6,424 bases of DNA, from positions 1 through 6,424 of the forward strand of contig JAFTUD010000053.1 of NCBI GenBank assembly GCA_017466455.1. The letters are read 5' to 3'. A model generated the notes under the pieces. The model was not told the DNA's origin. It ran no database searches and saw only the letters and a list, made by a program, of their open reading frames with translations. Positions 1-5,922 of this stretch are shown piece by piece. How positions within the stretch are numbered: position 1 is the first letter of the stretch; the number at the start of each line of letters is the position of its first letter. Made by a program: the position numbers and the translations under genes. This DNA comes from Clostridia bacterium (lineage in GTDB: Bacteria > Bacillota_A > Clostridia > Oscillospirales > CAG-272).

Positions 1-822
1 CAAAAATGCGATACCTGTGTCAAAAATTTCAATTTGATGAGTTGATTTTTCAATACTGATATCCTTCTTCATATAAGAGCCGAAGGTAATCATAATACCC
101 ATCGCAAGCGACATAGAGTAGAATAGCTGACCAAGCGCCGAAACAAAGGTCATGTAGGTAAACTTTGAAAAATCGGGCTTGAGGTAGTAGGCAACGCCAC
201 TCCAAATGTTGTCAGTAGTAATAAATGTGTATACAATAATGAATACCATAAGCACGACAAGCACAGGCATCATTACCTTGCTCACCTTTTCAACGCCCTT
301 TTGCACACCGAAAAGCACAATAAGCGCTGTTGCACCCATAAATAGAGCAAACCATAAAATCGGTTCCCCTACCTTTGAAATATAGTCGCCGAAGTATGAG
401 CCGTTTGCCATCTCCGACATCTCGCCGGTAATAAATCCAAACGCGTATTTCGTAACCCAACCGCCAATAACGGAATAATAGGGAAGAATGAGCATCGGCA
501 CGATTGACGCAAGGAAACCAACGAAGCCAAAACGCTTGTCAAGCGCACTGTAAGCACCGATAGGGCTTTGCTGAGTCTTTCTGCCAATCGCAATTTCCGC
601 AATCATAAGCGAAAATCCGAAGGTAACCGATAAAATAATGTAAACTAAAAGGAAAATACCGCCACCGTACTTAGCCGCAAGATAAGGGAAGCGCCAAATA
701 TTTCCAAGTCCAACCGCTGAGCCTGCCGCCGCTAAAACGAAGCCTATCTTACCCGAAAACGAGCTTCTTTTTCCGCTAACATTCGTATCAACACTTGGAG
801 CAACTGAAGCATTGTTATCCAA
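1..822 (-). CDS. Sodium:neurotransmitter symporter family (LeuT-fold) transporter, N-terminal part
   Basis: Predicted inner-membrane Na+-coupled importer of an amino acid or related small amine. The visible 274 residues run open to the window edge. The family is usually about 440-500 residues, so roughly the last 40 percent is missing. TM1 (about 24-46) carries the family signature: GSAVGLGN at 34-41, then WRFPY and KYGGG. By comparison with LeuT, this keeps the Ala and Asn that bind Na1 and the Gly and Val that bind Na2. TM3 has LPYYSVIGGW (113-122), whose second Tyr matches the substrate-gating Tyr108 of LeuT. The unwound TM6 reads GQLFYSMSLAMG (231-242), with Ser where LeuT has Thr254. The start is TTG: an in-frame TGA lies 18 nt upstream, AGGAGA sits 8 nt before the TTG, and the first in-frame ATG lies beyond TM1. 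It has its own promoter and is separated from the deacetylase gene by a terminator. Substrate cannot be assigned. Confidence 0.93.
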   Translation of the reverse strand, partial: MDNNASVAPSVDTNVSGKRSSFSGKIGFVLAAAGSAVGLGNIWRFPYLAAKYGGGIFLLVYIILSVTFGFSLMIAEIAIGRKTQQSPIGAYSALDKRFGFVGFLASIVPMLILPYYSVIGGWVTKYAFGFITGEMSEMANGSYFGDYISKVGEPILWFALFMGATALIVLFGVQKGVEKVSKVMMPVLVVLMVFIIVYTFITTDNIWSGVAYYLKPDFSKFTYMTFVSALGQLFYSMSLAMGIMITFGSYMKKDISIEKSTHQIEIFDTGIAFL

Positions 823-830
823 AATTCTAA

Positions 831-836
831 TCTCCT
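831..836 (-). promoter_or_regulatory. Ribosome binding site that fixes the TTG start of the symporter
   Basis: AGGAGA on the minus strand lies 8 nt upstream of the TTG at 822-820, which is ideal spacing. No ATG or GTG in frame would keep the first membrane helix, so this site decides the start. Confidence 0.8.
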
Positions 837-858
837 GTCAGTAATAATAATCCTCAAT

Positions 859-887
859 AGTATATCATATAATATAAAAAAATGCAA
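859..887 (-). promoter_or_regulatory. Extended -10 sigma-A promoter for the symporter gene
   Basis: On the minus strand the -35 is TTGCAT (887-882) and the -10 is TATACT (864-859), separated by 17 nt. TG-A immediately precedes the -10, giving an extended -10. Transcription would begin near 852, leaving a leader of about 30 nt. The spacer is a nearly pure A/T tract. The -35 is weak (TTG conserved), which the extended -10 could compensate for. Confidence 0.6.
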
Positions 888-898
888 GCATAATTTCA

Positions 899-930
899 AA
901 AAAGCCATTTTCCTTGAAAAATGGCTTTTT
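899..930 (-). terminator. Rho-independent terminator of the deacetylase gene
   Basis: A perfect 13-bp stem pairs 899-911 with 918-930 around a 6-nt loop. The core is GCCATTTT/AAAATGGC, bounded by A and T runs. Read on the minus strand, it lies about 40 nt past the deacetylase stop codon, and the stem ends in a T run. It would isolate the symporter promoter from upstream transcription. Confidence 0.85.
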
Positions 931-971
931 AAATATAGCTAAAGGTAGAGAATTATGCGCGCCAATTCCTT

Positions 972-2312
972 TTACTTTCTCATATTCCTGCTTGATGTCA
1001 AAAATCTCATTGTCCAGCTCTGATAGCGTAGCCTGTCAGAAAGATACCTGTCCTCAAACGCATCACCGTGTTGCCAAGTGCCCTTAAATGCGCTGTCCCT
1101 TACCTCGGGCATAATATCAAGACAGGGAAGCTGTGGCTTTGGCGAAATAACGATACTTGTCGCGCCCAAAAGCGCCTCACAAGAGGCATAAATCCAGTCC
1201 GCAGGACCGATAAATTCATTACCAACCTTGATTTTCTCGGGTAAAAACTCGTTGTCCTTAATTTGCCCACAGGACGCGATAAGCTCCGCCTTGCTCACCG
1301 TAATCTCCCTTGTAATCTCATAAGGCTTAGACAAAAATCCGTATACATCACCGCACCTATGCTCACTCCTGCCGAGTAAAAAGTCACGAAGTGAAAGCAT
1401 AATGTCCGATAGCGAAAGTGAAATTTTCTCATTGATAGGGAAAAGACCTTCCTTCAAATTTTCGTAAATAAACGATACATCACCCGCCGTAACAACCCTT
1501 TCTCCCTCGCGCGCAAGCTTACCTGCAAGCTCTGAATAGGTCGTAATCTTAAAGCGTGGGTCGTTTTTAATCATACGAATTAGCACACGCATATTGTCAA
1601 GCACCTTCTTCGTAATGGCGGGGTCAAGGTCCTCAGCCTCAATCCACTCACCAAATGGCACAAGATTTTCCTTGTGATAATTCAGCTGATCCCAAAAATC
1701 GTTTTTAATAATCATGTTAGGATGTGTGTAAATTACAGCCCTTTCACGCCTTGCAAGGTCATCAAGCACACGCTTAATGTCCGCCTCGGTAGCATCACGC
1801 AAAAACCACTCAATGCCAAAGGTATAATTAGCGTGGAAAATATTGCAGTAATACGCACCCGTACCCCACTCTGTGTCGCAAAATGTGTCCGCATAGATAG
1901 GAATACCCATCTTGTGATAACCATACATGGCAACATACGACTTTTGATTTCCGGGAGGGCACGCCGCCCAAACTCTGTCAACCCCAAGCGTGTCCTTTAT
2001 GTATTCAATTCCAAGGCTCTCCTGAGAAATAAGCTCCTCCTGCGCCTTGTAAAAATCATCAATGTCCGTATATTCGTTTATCATAGGGTGTAGCGTGTGA
2101 CCGTAGGTGTGCGTGCCAATCTCGTGATGTGAAAGCGCCTCAATTACATCTGTGCGCCCCCACTCCTTTAAATGCTTAGCAAGCAAGCCAACCACACAAA
2201 AGCAACCCTTAACTCCTTCCTCGTGAAAGAGCTTAGCCTCGTATAAAATTCCGTCAGCCGCCCTTGATGAGGTAAAGTCCTCTGTGTCAAATGAAAAGAT
2301 AATTTCAGTCAT
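972..2312 (-). CDS. Polysaccharide deacetylase-like (NodB-domain) protein with C-terminal wall-binding-like repeat
   Basis: Carbohydrate esterase 4 type protein, 446 residues from the ATG, expected to remove N-acetyl groups from a glycan; the substrate is unknown. NodB motifs in order: FDTED at 8-12 (catalytic and metal-binding Asp), HTYGH at 68-72 (the H-S/T-x-x-H metal site), CPPG at 118-121, DTEWG at 146-150 and YTHP around His197. Motif 3 normally begins with Arg; here that position looks like Cys. Residues 340-383 (SKAEL..LPEKIKVG..IGPADWIYA) resemble a pseudomurein-binding-type repeat, which suggests glycan or wall contact. There is no signal peptide or membrane helix, so location is uncertain. 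An in-frame TTG at 2324 has GAGGTAGGA 7 nt upstream and would add four residues. I prefer ATG at 2312 because the predicted transcription start (about 2335) falls inside that ribosome site; GGGGG lies 5 nt before the ATG. The gene is divergent from the lipase gene. Confidence 0.88.
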   Translation of the reverse strand: MTEIIFSFDTEDFTSSRAADGILYEAKLFHEEGVKGCFCVVGLLAKHLKEWGRTDVIEALSHHEIGTHTYGHTLHPMINEYTDIDDFYKAQEELISQESLGIEYIKDTLGVDRVWAACPPGNQKSYVAMYGYHKMGIPIYADTFCDTEWGTGAYYCNIFHANYTFGIEWFLRDATEADIKRVLDDLARRERAVIYTHPNMIIKNDFWDQLNYHKENLVPFGEWIEAEDLDPAITKKVLDNMRVLIRMIKNDPRFKITTYSELAGKLAREGERVVTAGDVSFIYENLKEGLFPINEKISLSLSDIMLSLRDFLLGRSEHRCGDVYGFLSKPYEITREITVSKAELIASCGQIKDNEFLPEKIKVGNEFIGPADWIYASCEALLGATSIVISPKPQLPCLDIMPEVRDSAFKGTWQHGDAFEDRYLSDRLRYQSWTMRFLTSSRNMRK

Positions 2313-2341
2313 ATTAACCCCCAATAAAAAATCCTACCTCA

Positions 2342-2370
2342 ATTTTATCAATAATGCGCCAAAAAATCAA
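2342..2370 (-). promoter_or_regulatory. Extended -10 sigma-A promoter for the deacetylase gene
   Basis: On the minus strand: TTGATT (2370-2365), 17-nt spacer, TAAAAT (2347-2342), with TG-A directly before the -10. The predicted start near 2335 gives a leader of about 23 nt to the ATG at 2312. It sits in the 107-bp divergent region shared with the lipase gene. Confidence 0.65.
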
Positions 2371-2408
2371 TACATTATCAAAAAAATCATTCTCGCATTA
2401 AATATATT

Positions 2409-2415
2409 GAGGTGA
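2409..2415 (+). promoter_or_regulatory. Ribosome binding site of the lipase-like gene
   Basis: GAGGTGA lies 4 nt upstream of the ATG at 2420. It is the strongest anti-Shine-Dalgarno match in the region and supports this start. I found no convincing promoter on this strand in 2313-2408. TTATCA-17-TTAAAT can be drawn, but transcription would then begin at about the ribosome site. Confidence 0.75.
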
Positions 2416-2419
2416 TATT

Positions 2420-3067
2420 ATGAAGATTAGCGAGCTTTTTGAGCGTTGCCTGAAAATCCCCTATACCCGCACTCCAAATCACGGAGATTTTGCAGCCGAG
2501 GTAATAAATGGCACACTCTATATCTACTTTGAGCATTCAAATGGCAAAACCGACTGGATAAACAACCTTGATTTCCCAACCATGGCATATTCAAATAGCG
2601 AGGGTAAAGCCTTCCTTGCCCACCGTGGCTTTTTGCGGGTCTTTAAATCAATAACCCCCTATCTTGCCACCGCCATAGAAAACGCAAAAGCAAATAAATA
2701 TGAAAAAATCATAATAGTAGGCTATTCCCACGGCGGAGCGCTCTCGGTCCTTTGCCACGAATATTTGTGGTATAACCTTGAAAATATGAGAGATAAAATA
2801 TATACCTACGCCATAGCCCCGCCAAGAGTAATATGGGGAAGGGTGAGCCACCTTGAAAATAGATGGCAAAACCTTACCACCGTAATAAATAAAGGCGACC
2901 TCGTTCCAAGCCTGCCCCCAAGGGCGCTCGGCTATACCCATGTAGGCAAAATCCTCGAAATAGGCAAAAAGGGCAAGTATTCAAGGGTAAACGCCCACCG
3001 CCCCGAAAATATCCTTACTGAGCTTTTGGAGTATGAGAGCCAACTAAACAAAATCAACGGTCATTGA
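2420..3067 (+). CDS. Class 3 lipase-like alpha/beta hydrolase
   Basis: Small (215 residues) probable cytoplasmic serine hydrolase of the lipase class 3 type, expected to cleave an ester such as an acylglycerol or phospholipid. After a short N-terminal strand region, HRGFLRVF (68-75) matches the segment that precedes the lid in this family. GYSHGG (101-106) is the nucleophile elbow with Ser103. Asp160 in NKGDLVPSLPP and His193 in NAHRPENI complete a plausible Ser-Asp-His triad in the right order. There is no signal peptide, lipobox or membrane helix. It is at the short end for the family and appears to be only the catalytic core. It is divergent from the deacetylase and convergent with the metallo-beta-lactamase-fold gene, so context gives no operon partner. 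The last five codons and the stop form part of the terminator hairpin. Substrate and physiological role are unknown. Confidence 0.87.
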   Translation: MKISELFERCLKIPYTRTPNHGDFAAEVINGTLYIYFEHSNGKTDWINNLDFPTMAYSNSEGKAFLAHRGFLRVFKSITPYLATAIENAKANKYEKIIIVGYSHGGALSVLCHEYLWYNLENMRDKIYTYAIAPPRVIWGRVSHLENRWQNLTTVINKGDLVPSLPPRALGYTHVGKILEIGKKGKYSRVNAHRPENILTELLEYESQLNKINGH

Positions 3068-3079
3068 CCGTTGATTTTT
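3050..3079. terminator. Bidirectional terminator shared by two convergent genes
   Basis: AAAATCAACGG (3050-3060) pairs perfectly with 3068-3078 over 11 bp around a 7-nt tip. The tip can close two more pairs. A T run at 3075-3079 ends the plus-strand reading, and the minus-strand reading ends in TTTTG. The left arm encodes the last residues of the lipase, the tip contains its TGA stop (3065-3067), and the right arm touches the stop of the convergent gene at 3078-3080. Confidence 0.85.
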
Positions 3080-3932
3080 ATTCCTGCGTTATGCTTATTT
3101 CATTGTCAATACATGTCACACTAACACTTCCATTCTTAGTTTGATATACATGCACCATGTATTCTATAAGTAAATCAAGTGTTTTTTTGTCAGCAGGGTT
3201 CTTGTCCGAGCAGGTAATCACACCGTATTTCGGCTTCACCATATCTAAAAGCTCACGGTAATTTTCAATATAATTTCCATGATAAGGTAGCTTTATAAAA
3301 TCATACTCACCAAGCTCCGCTGTAATTAGCTCGCTAAGGCGTATCTCCATGGCATCACCGCAAAAGAGAAACCGCCTCGTTCCACAGGTGAGCGAAACCA
3401 CAAGCGAGGAATTGTTGCTTTGCTTTTCAGCGTATTTTTGATTTCTTGGCGCATCAATTTCAAATAAGCACCCACCAACCTCAAACGAGTATGCACCGTT
3501 TAAAATAATAGGAGTAATCTCTCTTTCGTCCATTGTCGCGTGGTAGCGCGTGTATTCCTCGGTAAGCGGAGCATAAGCGCCCTCAATCACCGTCGTTACA
3601 TCGTAAGCGGAAATTATCTCACTTGCCCCACCAATGTGGTCCTTGTCGGGGTGCGTCAAAATCAATGTGTCAATCCTGTCATATCCCTTGTCACTCATAA
3701 AATCACGAATGCTTGAAACATTGTTGTCCTCACCCGAATCAATCATCACAAGACCCGCACCCGTGTCAATCACAATGCAGTCCGCCTTGCCAATTTTCAG
3801 TATGTCAATAGAGCAGGAGGGAGTAACCTCGCTCTCAAACGACACAGGAGTACTTGATGATTCCTCATCACCGCAGGAAAGCATAGAAAAGCATATCAAA
3901 GCACAAAAAATAATAAGCCAAAATTTCCTCAT
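3078..3932 (-). CDS. ComEC/Rec2-type metallo-beta-lactamase-fold lipoprotein
   Basis: Predicted exported, lipid-anchored metallo-hydrolase of 284 residues. Residues 1-19 are a type II signal peptide (MRK, hydrophobic core, then the lipobox LSC with Cys20), followed by a short Ser/Glu linker. The catalytic domain spans about 40-284. THPDKDHIGG (93-102) is the HxxxDH-type metal motif, with His94, Asp96, Asp98 and His99; Pro95 is at the variable position. NNSSLV (173-178) followed by FLFCGDA (188-194, Asp193 as metal bridge) and LPYHGN with His218 is the arrangement seen in the detached ComEC/Rec2-like beta-lactamase domain. In ComEC that domain is thought to act on DNA outside the membrane, so a nuclease or phosphodiesterase is possible. 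A zinc hydrolase with another substrate is equally allowed by the sequence. GGGGTGAGGGA precedes the ATG. It has its own promoter and no operon partner. Confidence 0.88.
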   Translation of the reverse strand: MRKFWLIIFCALICFSMLSCGDEESSSTPVSFESEVTPSCSIDILKIGKADCIVIDTGAGLVMIDSGEDNNVSSIRDFMSDKGYDRIDTLILTHPDKDHIGGASEIISAYDVTTVIEGAYAPLTEEYTRYHATMDEREITPIILNGAYSFEVGGCLFEIDAPRNQKYAEKQSNNSSLVVSLTCGTRRFLFCGDAMEIRLSELITAELGEYDFIKLPYHGNYIENYRELLDMVKPKYGVITCSDKNPADKKTLDLLIEYMVHVYQTKNGSVSVTCIDNEISITQE

Positions 3933-3964
3933 TCCCTCACCCCAAAACTGAATTTACTAATAAT

Positions 3965-3993
3965 ATCTTAACACAAAACAGTTAAAATATCAA
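3965..3993 (-). promoter_or_regulatory. Extended -10 sigma-A promoter for the lipoprotein gene
   Basis: On the minus strand: TTGATA (3993-3988), 17-nt spacer, TAAGAT (3970-3965), with TG-T directly before the -10. The predicted start near 3958 gives a leader of about 25 nt. It lies back to back with the plus-strand promoter at 4017-4045. Confidence 0.65.
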
Positions 3994-4016
3994 GAATAAA
4001 AAAATAATTACGCAAC

Positions 4017-4045
4017 TTGACAAGTGAGAATTGAGGTGGTATAAT
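4017..4045 (+). promoter_or_regulatory. Perfect consensus sigma-A promoter for the SHOCT membrane protein gene
   Basis: TTGACA (4017-4022), exactly 17 nt, then TATAAT (4040-4045); all twelve positions match consensus. TG-G before the -10 also makes it an extended -10. Transcription should start near 4052, giving a leader of about 43 nt to the ATG at 4095. Confidence 0.85.
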
Positions 4046-4076
4046 GTTTTAAACGGTGATGTTGTATTATTTCGCA

Positions 4077-4082
4077 AAGGAG
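4077..4082 (+). promoter_or_regulatory. Ribosome binding site that decides the start of the SHOCT protein
   Basis: AAGGAG lies 12 nt upstream of the ATG at 4095, slightly long but a strong match. The in-frame GTG at 4056 and ATG at 4059 lie only a few nucleotides from the predicted transcription start and have no ribosome site. Confidence 0.65.
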
Positions 4083-4094
4083 AACACTTTAGAT

Positions 4095-4754
4095 ATGAAT
4101 AAAAAAATACAGTTGTCAAATCTTCTCCCATTCATATTTTTGATGGCATTTGCAATGCTTTGCATAATTATGCTATTATTTCCAGCTTTATATGCCTCAA
4201 ATGGTGTTGTAAAAGAGTTTTATCCTAATGCTGATAATGGATTTGTTTGGCTGTCATTCAATACGCATTTTTTTGAAGGAAACGATTTGGATATAGTTGC
4301 CGATTTCCTCAAAAACATATCTTGGATACAACTTATAATTGGAGTTATTTCATGTGTCTTGGTTCTTTATGGATTTTTAATCAATAAACTCAAACGCATG
4401 GAGCGTTTAGTTGTTTCATTAGGTTTTATCTCAATGTTTTTATATACTGCCGAAGGAATTGTTTGCAAACGCTTGTTTTGTGAAGTGGAAAATTATTCAG
4501 AGAGTTATTTTTCTACAATGTCATTTGTTCCAATAATAATTGGAATGATATTATTTGTTGGATACTGTATAACATCAATGATTTTTGTGAGAAAAAATAA
4601 AACAATGCAACAAAACACGAAAGAGGATAATGCTAATCTTTCTATGGAAAACGAAAAGATAGAACTTCTTTTACATTATAAAAAACTTTGCGATGATGGA
4701 ATTATCACCCAAGAGGAATTTGACGCGAAGAAAAAACAACTTCTCAACTTATAA
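4095..4754 (+). CDS. Four-helix membrane protein with C-terminal SHOCT domain
   Basis: Hypothetical integral membrane protein of 219 residues from the ATG. Four hydrophobic helices lie at about 10-33, 77-97, 104-124 and 143-165. The loop between helices 1 and 2 is about 45 residues, and a charged linker (166-185) leads to a SHOCT domain at 186-219, where KKLCDDGIITQEEFDAKKKQLL matches the family pattern (helix, DxGIIT, EEF, xKKxxLL). SHOCT domains occur at the ends of many unrelated proteins and are thought to mediate oligomerisation or protein contact, so they do not reveal function. Longer starts at GTG 4056 (232 residues) or ATG 4059 are in frame but poorly supported. The gene uses far more A/T-ending codons than its neighbours and has a consensus promoter, which together suggest recent acquisition. 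It is a single-gene unit closed by its own terminator. Confidence 0.8.
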   Translation: MNKKIQLSNLLPFIFLMAFAMLCIIMLLFPALYASNGVVKEFYPNADNGFVWLSFNTHFFEGNDLDIVADFLKNISWIQLIIGVISCVLVLYGFLINKLKRMERLVVSLGFISMFLYTAEGIVCKRLFCEVENYSESYFSTMSFVPIIIGMILFVGYCITSMIFVRKNKTMQQNTKEDNANLSMENEKIELLLHYKKLCDDGIITQEEFDAKKKQLLNL

Positions 4755-4759
4755 TTACA

Positions 4760-4790
4760 AAAAATGCTCTACGAAAAGTAGAGCATTTTT
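4760..4790. terminator. Bidirectional terminator after the SHOCT gene
   Basis: A 13-bp perfect stem pairs 4760-4772 with 4778-4790 around the loop GAAAA. The core is ATGCTCTAC/GTAGAGCAT, with A and T runs at both ends. It starts 5 nt after the SHOCT stop codon. Read on the minus strand, it also ends in a T run and is the first standard terminator downstream of the GGGtGRT gene. Confidence 0.9.
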
Positions 4791-4829
4791 CTTGTTATTT
4801 AATTATTACGAGCTTTAGCGAGTAACAAG
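4791..4829. repeat. Imperfect palindromic spacer
   Basis: CTTGTTA (4791-4797) is repeated inverted as TAACAAG (4823-4829). Between them, TTACGAGC (4806-4813) and GCGAGTAA (4818-4825) form a smaller palindrome with two mismatches. There is no coding capacity. It may be part of the same folded region as the adjacent inverted-repeat unit. Confidence 0.4.
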
Positions 4830-4906
4830 GTTCTGACACGCAAAAATACTATTTGATTTTTGCATATTGCGTAGCAACCTGTTTGCTAAAACAGCGTGTC
4901 AGGTTC
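4829..4906. repeat. Possible miniature inverted-repeat element between the SHOCT and GGGtGRT genes
   Basis: A 68-bp unit (4834-4901) begins with TGACACGC and ends with the exact inverse, GCGTGTCA. It is flanked on both sides by GGTTC (4829-4833 and 4902-4906), which looks like a 5-bp target duplication. Inside are two more perfect hairpins: GCAAAAAT/ATTTTTGC (4840-4847 with 4856-4863) and CTGTTT/AAACAG (4879-4884 with 4889-4894). The right flank directly abuts the stop codon of the GGGtGRT gene. It encodes no protein. Alternatively it is a structured 3' RNA of that gene, since paired regions alone cannot prove mobility. Confidence 0.4.
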
Positions 4907-5905
4907 TTATTTTGAAGCCTCTTCAACAGCAACAGCAACTGCAACAGTCATACCAACCATTGGGTTGTTACCTGCGCCGATAAGTCCCATCATTTCTACA
5001 TGAGCAGGAACAGATGAAGAGCCAGCGAACTGTGCATCACCGTGCATTCTACCCATAGTATCAGTCATACCGTAGGAAGCAGGACCTGCAGCCATGTTGT
5101 CAGGGTGAAGTGTACGACCTGTACCACCACCTGAAGCAACAGAGAAGTAGTTCACACCGTTCTCGTTACACCATTTCTTGTAAGTGCCTGCAACAGGATG
5201 CTGGAATCTTGTTGGGTTGGTTGAGTTACCTGTGATAGATACACCAACATTTTCAAGACGCATAATTGCAACACCCTCTGGAACGCTGTCAGAGCCGTAG
5301 CACTTAACCTTTGCACGAGGACCGTCTGAATAAGCAGTCTCGGAAAGAACCTTAACCTCTTCAGTGTAAGGATCAAACTCAGTCTTAACATAAGTAAAGC
5401 CGTTGATTCTTGAAATAATCATAGCAGCATCCTTGCCAAGACCGTTAAGAATTACGCGAAGTGGCTTAACTCTAACCTTGTTAGCGTTAAGAGCAATCTT
5501 AATTGCACCCTCAGCAGCCGCAAAGGACTCGTGACCTGCGAGGAAGCAGAAGCACTCAGTCTCCTCGGAAAGAAGCATCTTACCAAGGTTACCGTGTCCA
5601 AGACCAACCTTTCTGTTCTCAGCAACAGAGCCGGGGATACAGAAGGCCTGAAGACCAATACCGATAGCCGCAGCCGCATCAGCAGCCTTTGTGCAGCCCT
5701 TCTTAATAGCGATAGCAGCACCAACGGTGTAAGCCCAAATAGCGTTTTCAAAGCAAATAGGCTGGGTTTCTCTTACGATCTTATCGCAGTCAATTCCCTT
5801 AGCAAGAGTAATTTCCTTGCACTCCTCAACAGAAGCAATGCCATATTCCTTAAGAGTAGCATTGATTTTGTCAATTCTTCTTTCATATCCTTCAAATAAT
5901 GCCAT
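4907..5905 (-). CDS. GGGtGRT-family protein of unknown function
   Basis: Soluble 332-residue protein with no signal peptide. It carries the signature GGGTGRT at 259-265, followed by LHPDN and GPASYGMTDTMGRMHGD. From memory, this motif names a Pfam family of about 333 residues with no assigned function, so the gene looks full length. Other glycine-rich stretches that could form loops or ligand sites are VGLGHGNLGKM (100-110), FLAGHESFAAAEGA (121-134) and LIGAGNNPMVGM (308-319). Nine cysteines are present (29, 40, 51, 71, 89, 118, 120, 202, 246), including a CFC pair. It lies 14 nt downstream of an IscU/NifU-like gene, and AAGGGGG overlaps that gene's stop codon, which points to coupled translation. 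Codon choice (GGT, GCT, AAG, GTT, AAC) suggests high expression. A role in iron-sulfur chemistry is inferred only from the neighbour. Confidence 0.9.
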   Translation of the reverse strand: MALFEGYERRIDKINATLKEYGIASVEECKEITLAKGIDCDKIVRETQPICFENAIWAYTVGAAIAIKKGCTKAADAAAAIGIGLQAFCIPGSVAENRKVGLGHGNLGKMLLSEETECFCFLAGHESFAAAEGAIKIALNANKVRVKPLRVILNGLGKDAAMIISRINGFTYVKTEFDPYTEEVKVLSETAYSDGPRAKVKCYGSDSVPEGVAIMRLENVGVSITGNSTNPTRFQHPVAGTYKKWCNENGVNYFSVASGGGTGRTLHPDNMAAGPASYGMTDTMGRMHGDAQFAGSSSVPAHVEMMGLIGAGNNPMVGMTVAVAVAVEEASK

Positions 5906-5914
5906 TATTCGTTA

Positions 5915-5922
5915 CCCCCTTA
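5915..5922 (-). promoter_or_regulatory. Ribosome binding site of the GGGtGRT gene overlapping the upstream stop
   Basis: On the minus strand TAAGGGGG combines the TAA stop of the scaffold gene (5922-5920) with a purine-rich ribosome site, 9 nt before the ATG at 5905. Terminating ribosomes could reinitiate here. Confidence 0.65.

Noticed and set aside
1674..2093. Open frame on the plus strand inside the deacetylase gene
   Set aside because: It lies antisense to a coding region with clear NodB motifs, has no ribosome site and shows no recognisable domain.
2313..2324. TTG at 2324 as the deacetylase start
   Set aside because: GAGGTAGGA is well placed for it, but the predicted promoter would start transcription inside that site, and the family strand begins directly after the ATG at 2312. 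Not fully excluded.
2371..2403. Plus-strand promoter TTATCA-17-TTAAAT for the lipase gene
   Set aside because: The resulting transcript would begin at the ribosome site, and both boxes are weak.
2342..3932. A joint cell-envelope operon of deacetylase, lipase and metallo-beta-lactamase-fold lipoprotein
   Set aside because: The strands alternate, deacetylase and lipoprotein each have their own promoter, and terminators separate the units, so shared function is not supported by layout.
3634..3951. Plus-strand frame antisense to the lipoprotein gene
   Set aside because: It overlaps the lipobox and metal-motif coding region in reverse and has no supporting signal.
4056..4094. GTG 4056 or ATG 4059 as the start of the SHOCT protein
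   Set aside because: They fall 4-7 nt after the predicted transcription start and lack a ribosome site, whereas ATG 4095 has AAGGAG upstream and begins just before the first helix.
4829..4906. CRISPR repeat or tRNA in the hairpin-rich spacer
   Set aside because: There is only one unit with no spaced direct repeats, and no cloverleaf or CCA-proximal signature could be drawn.
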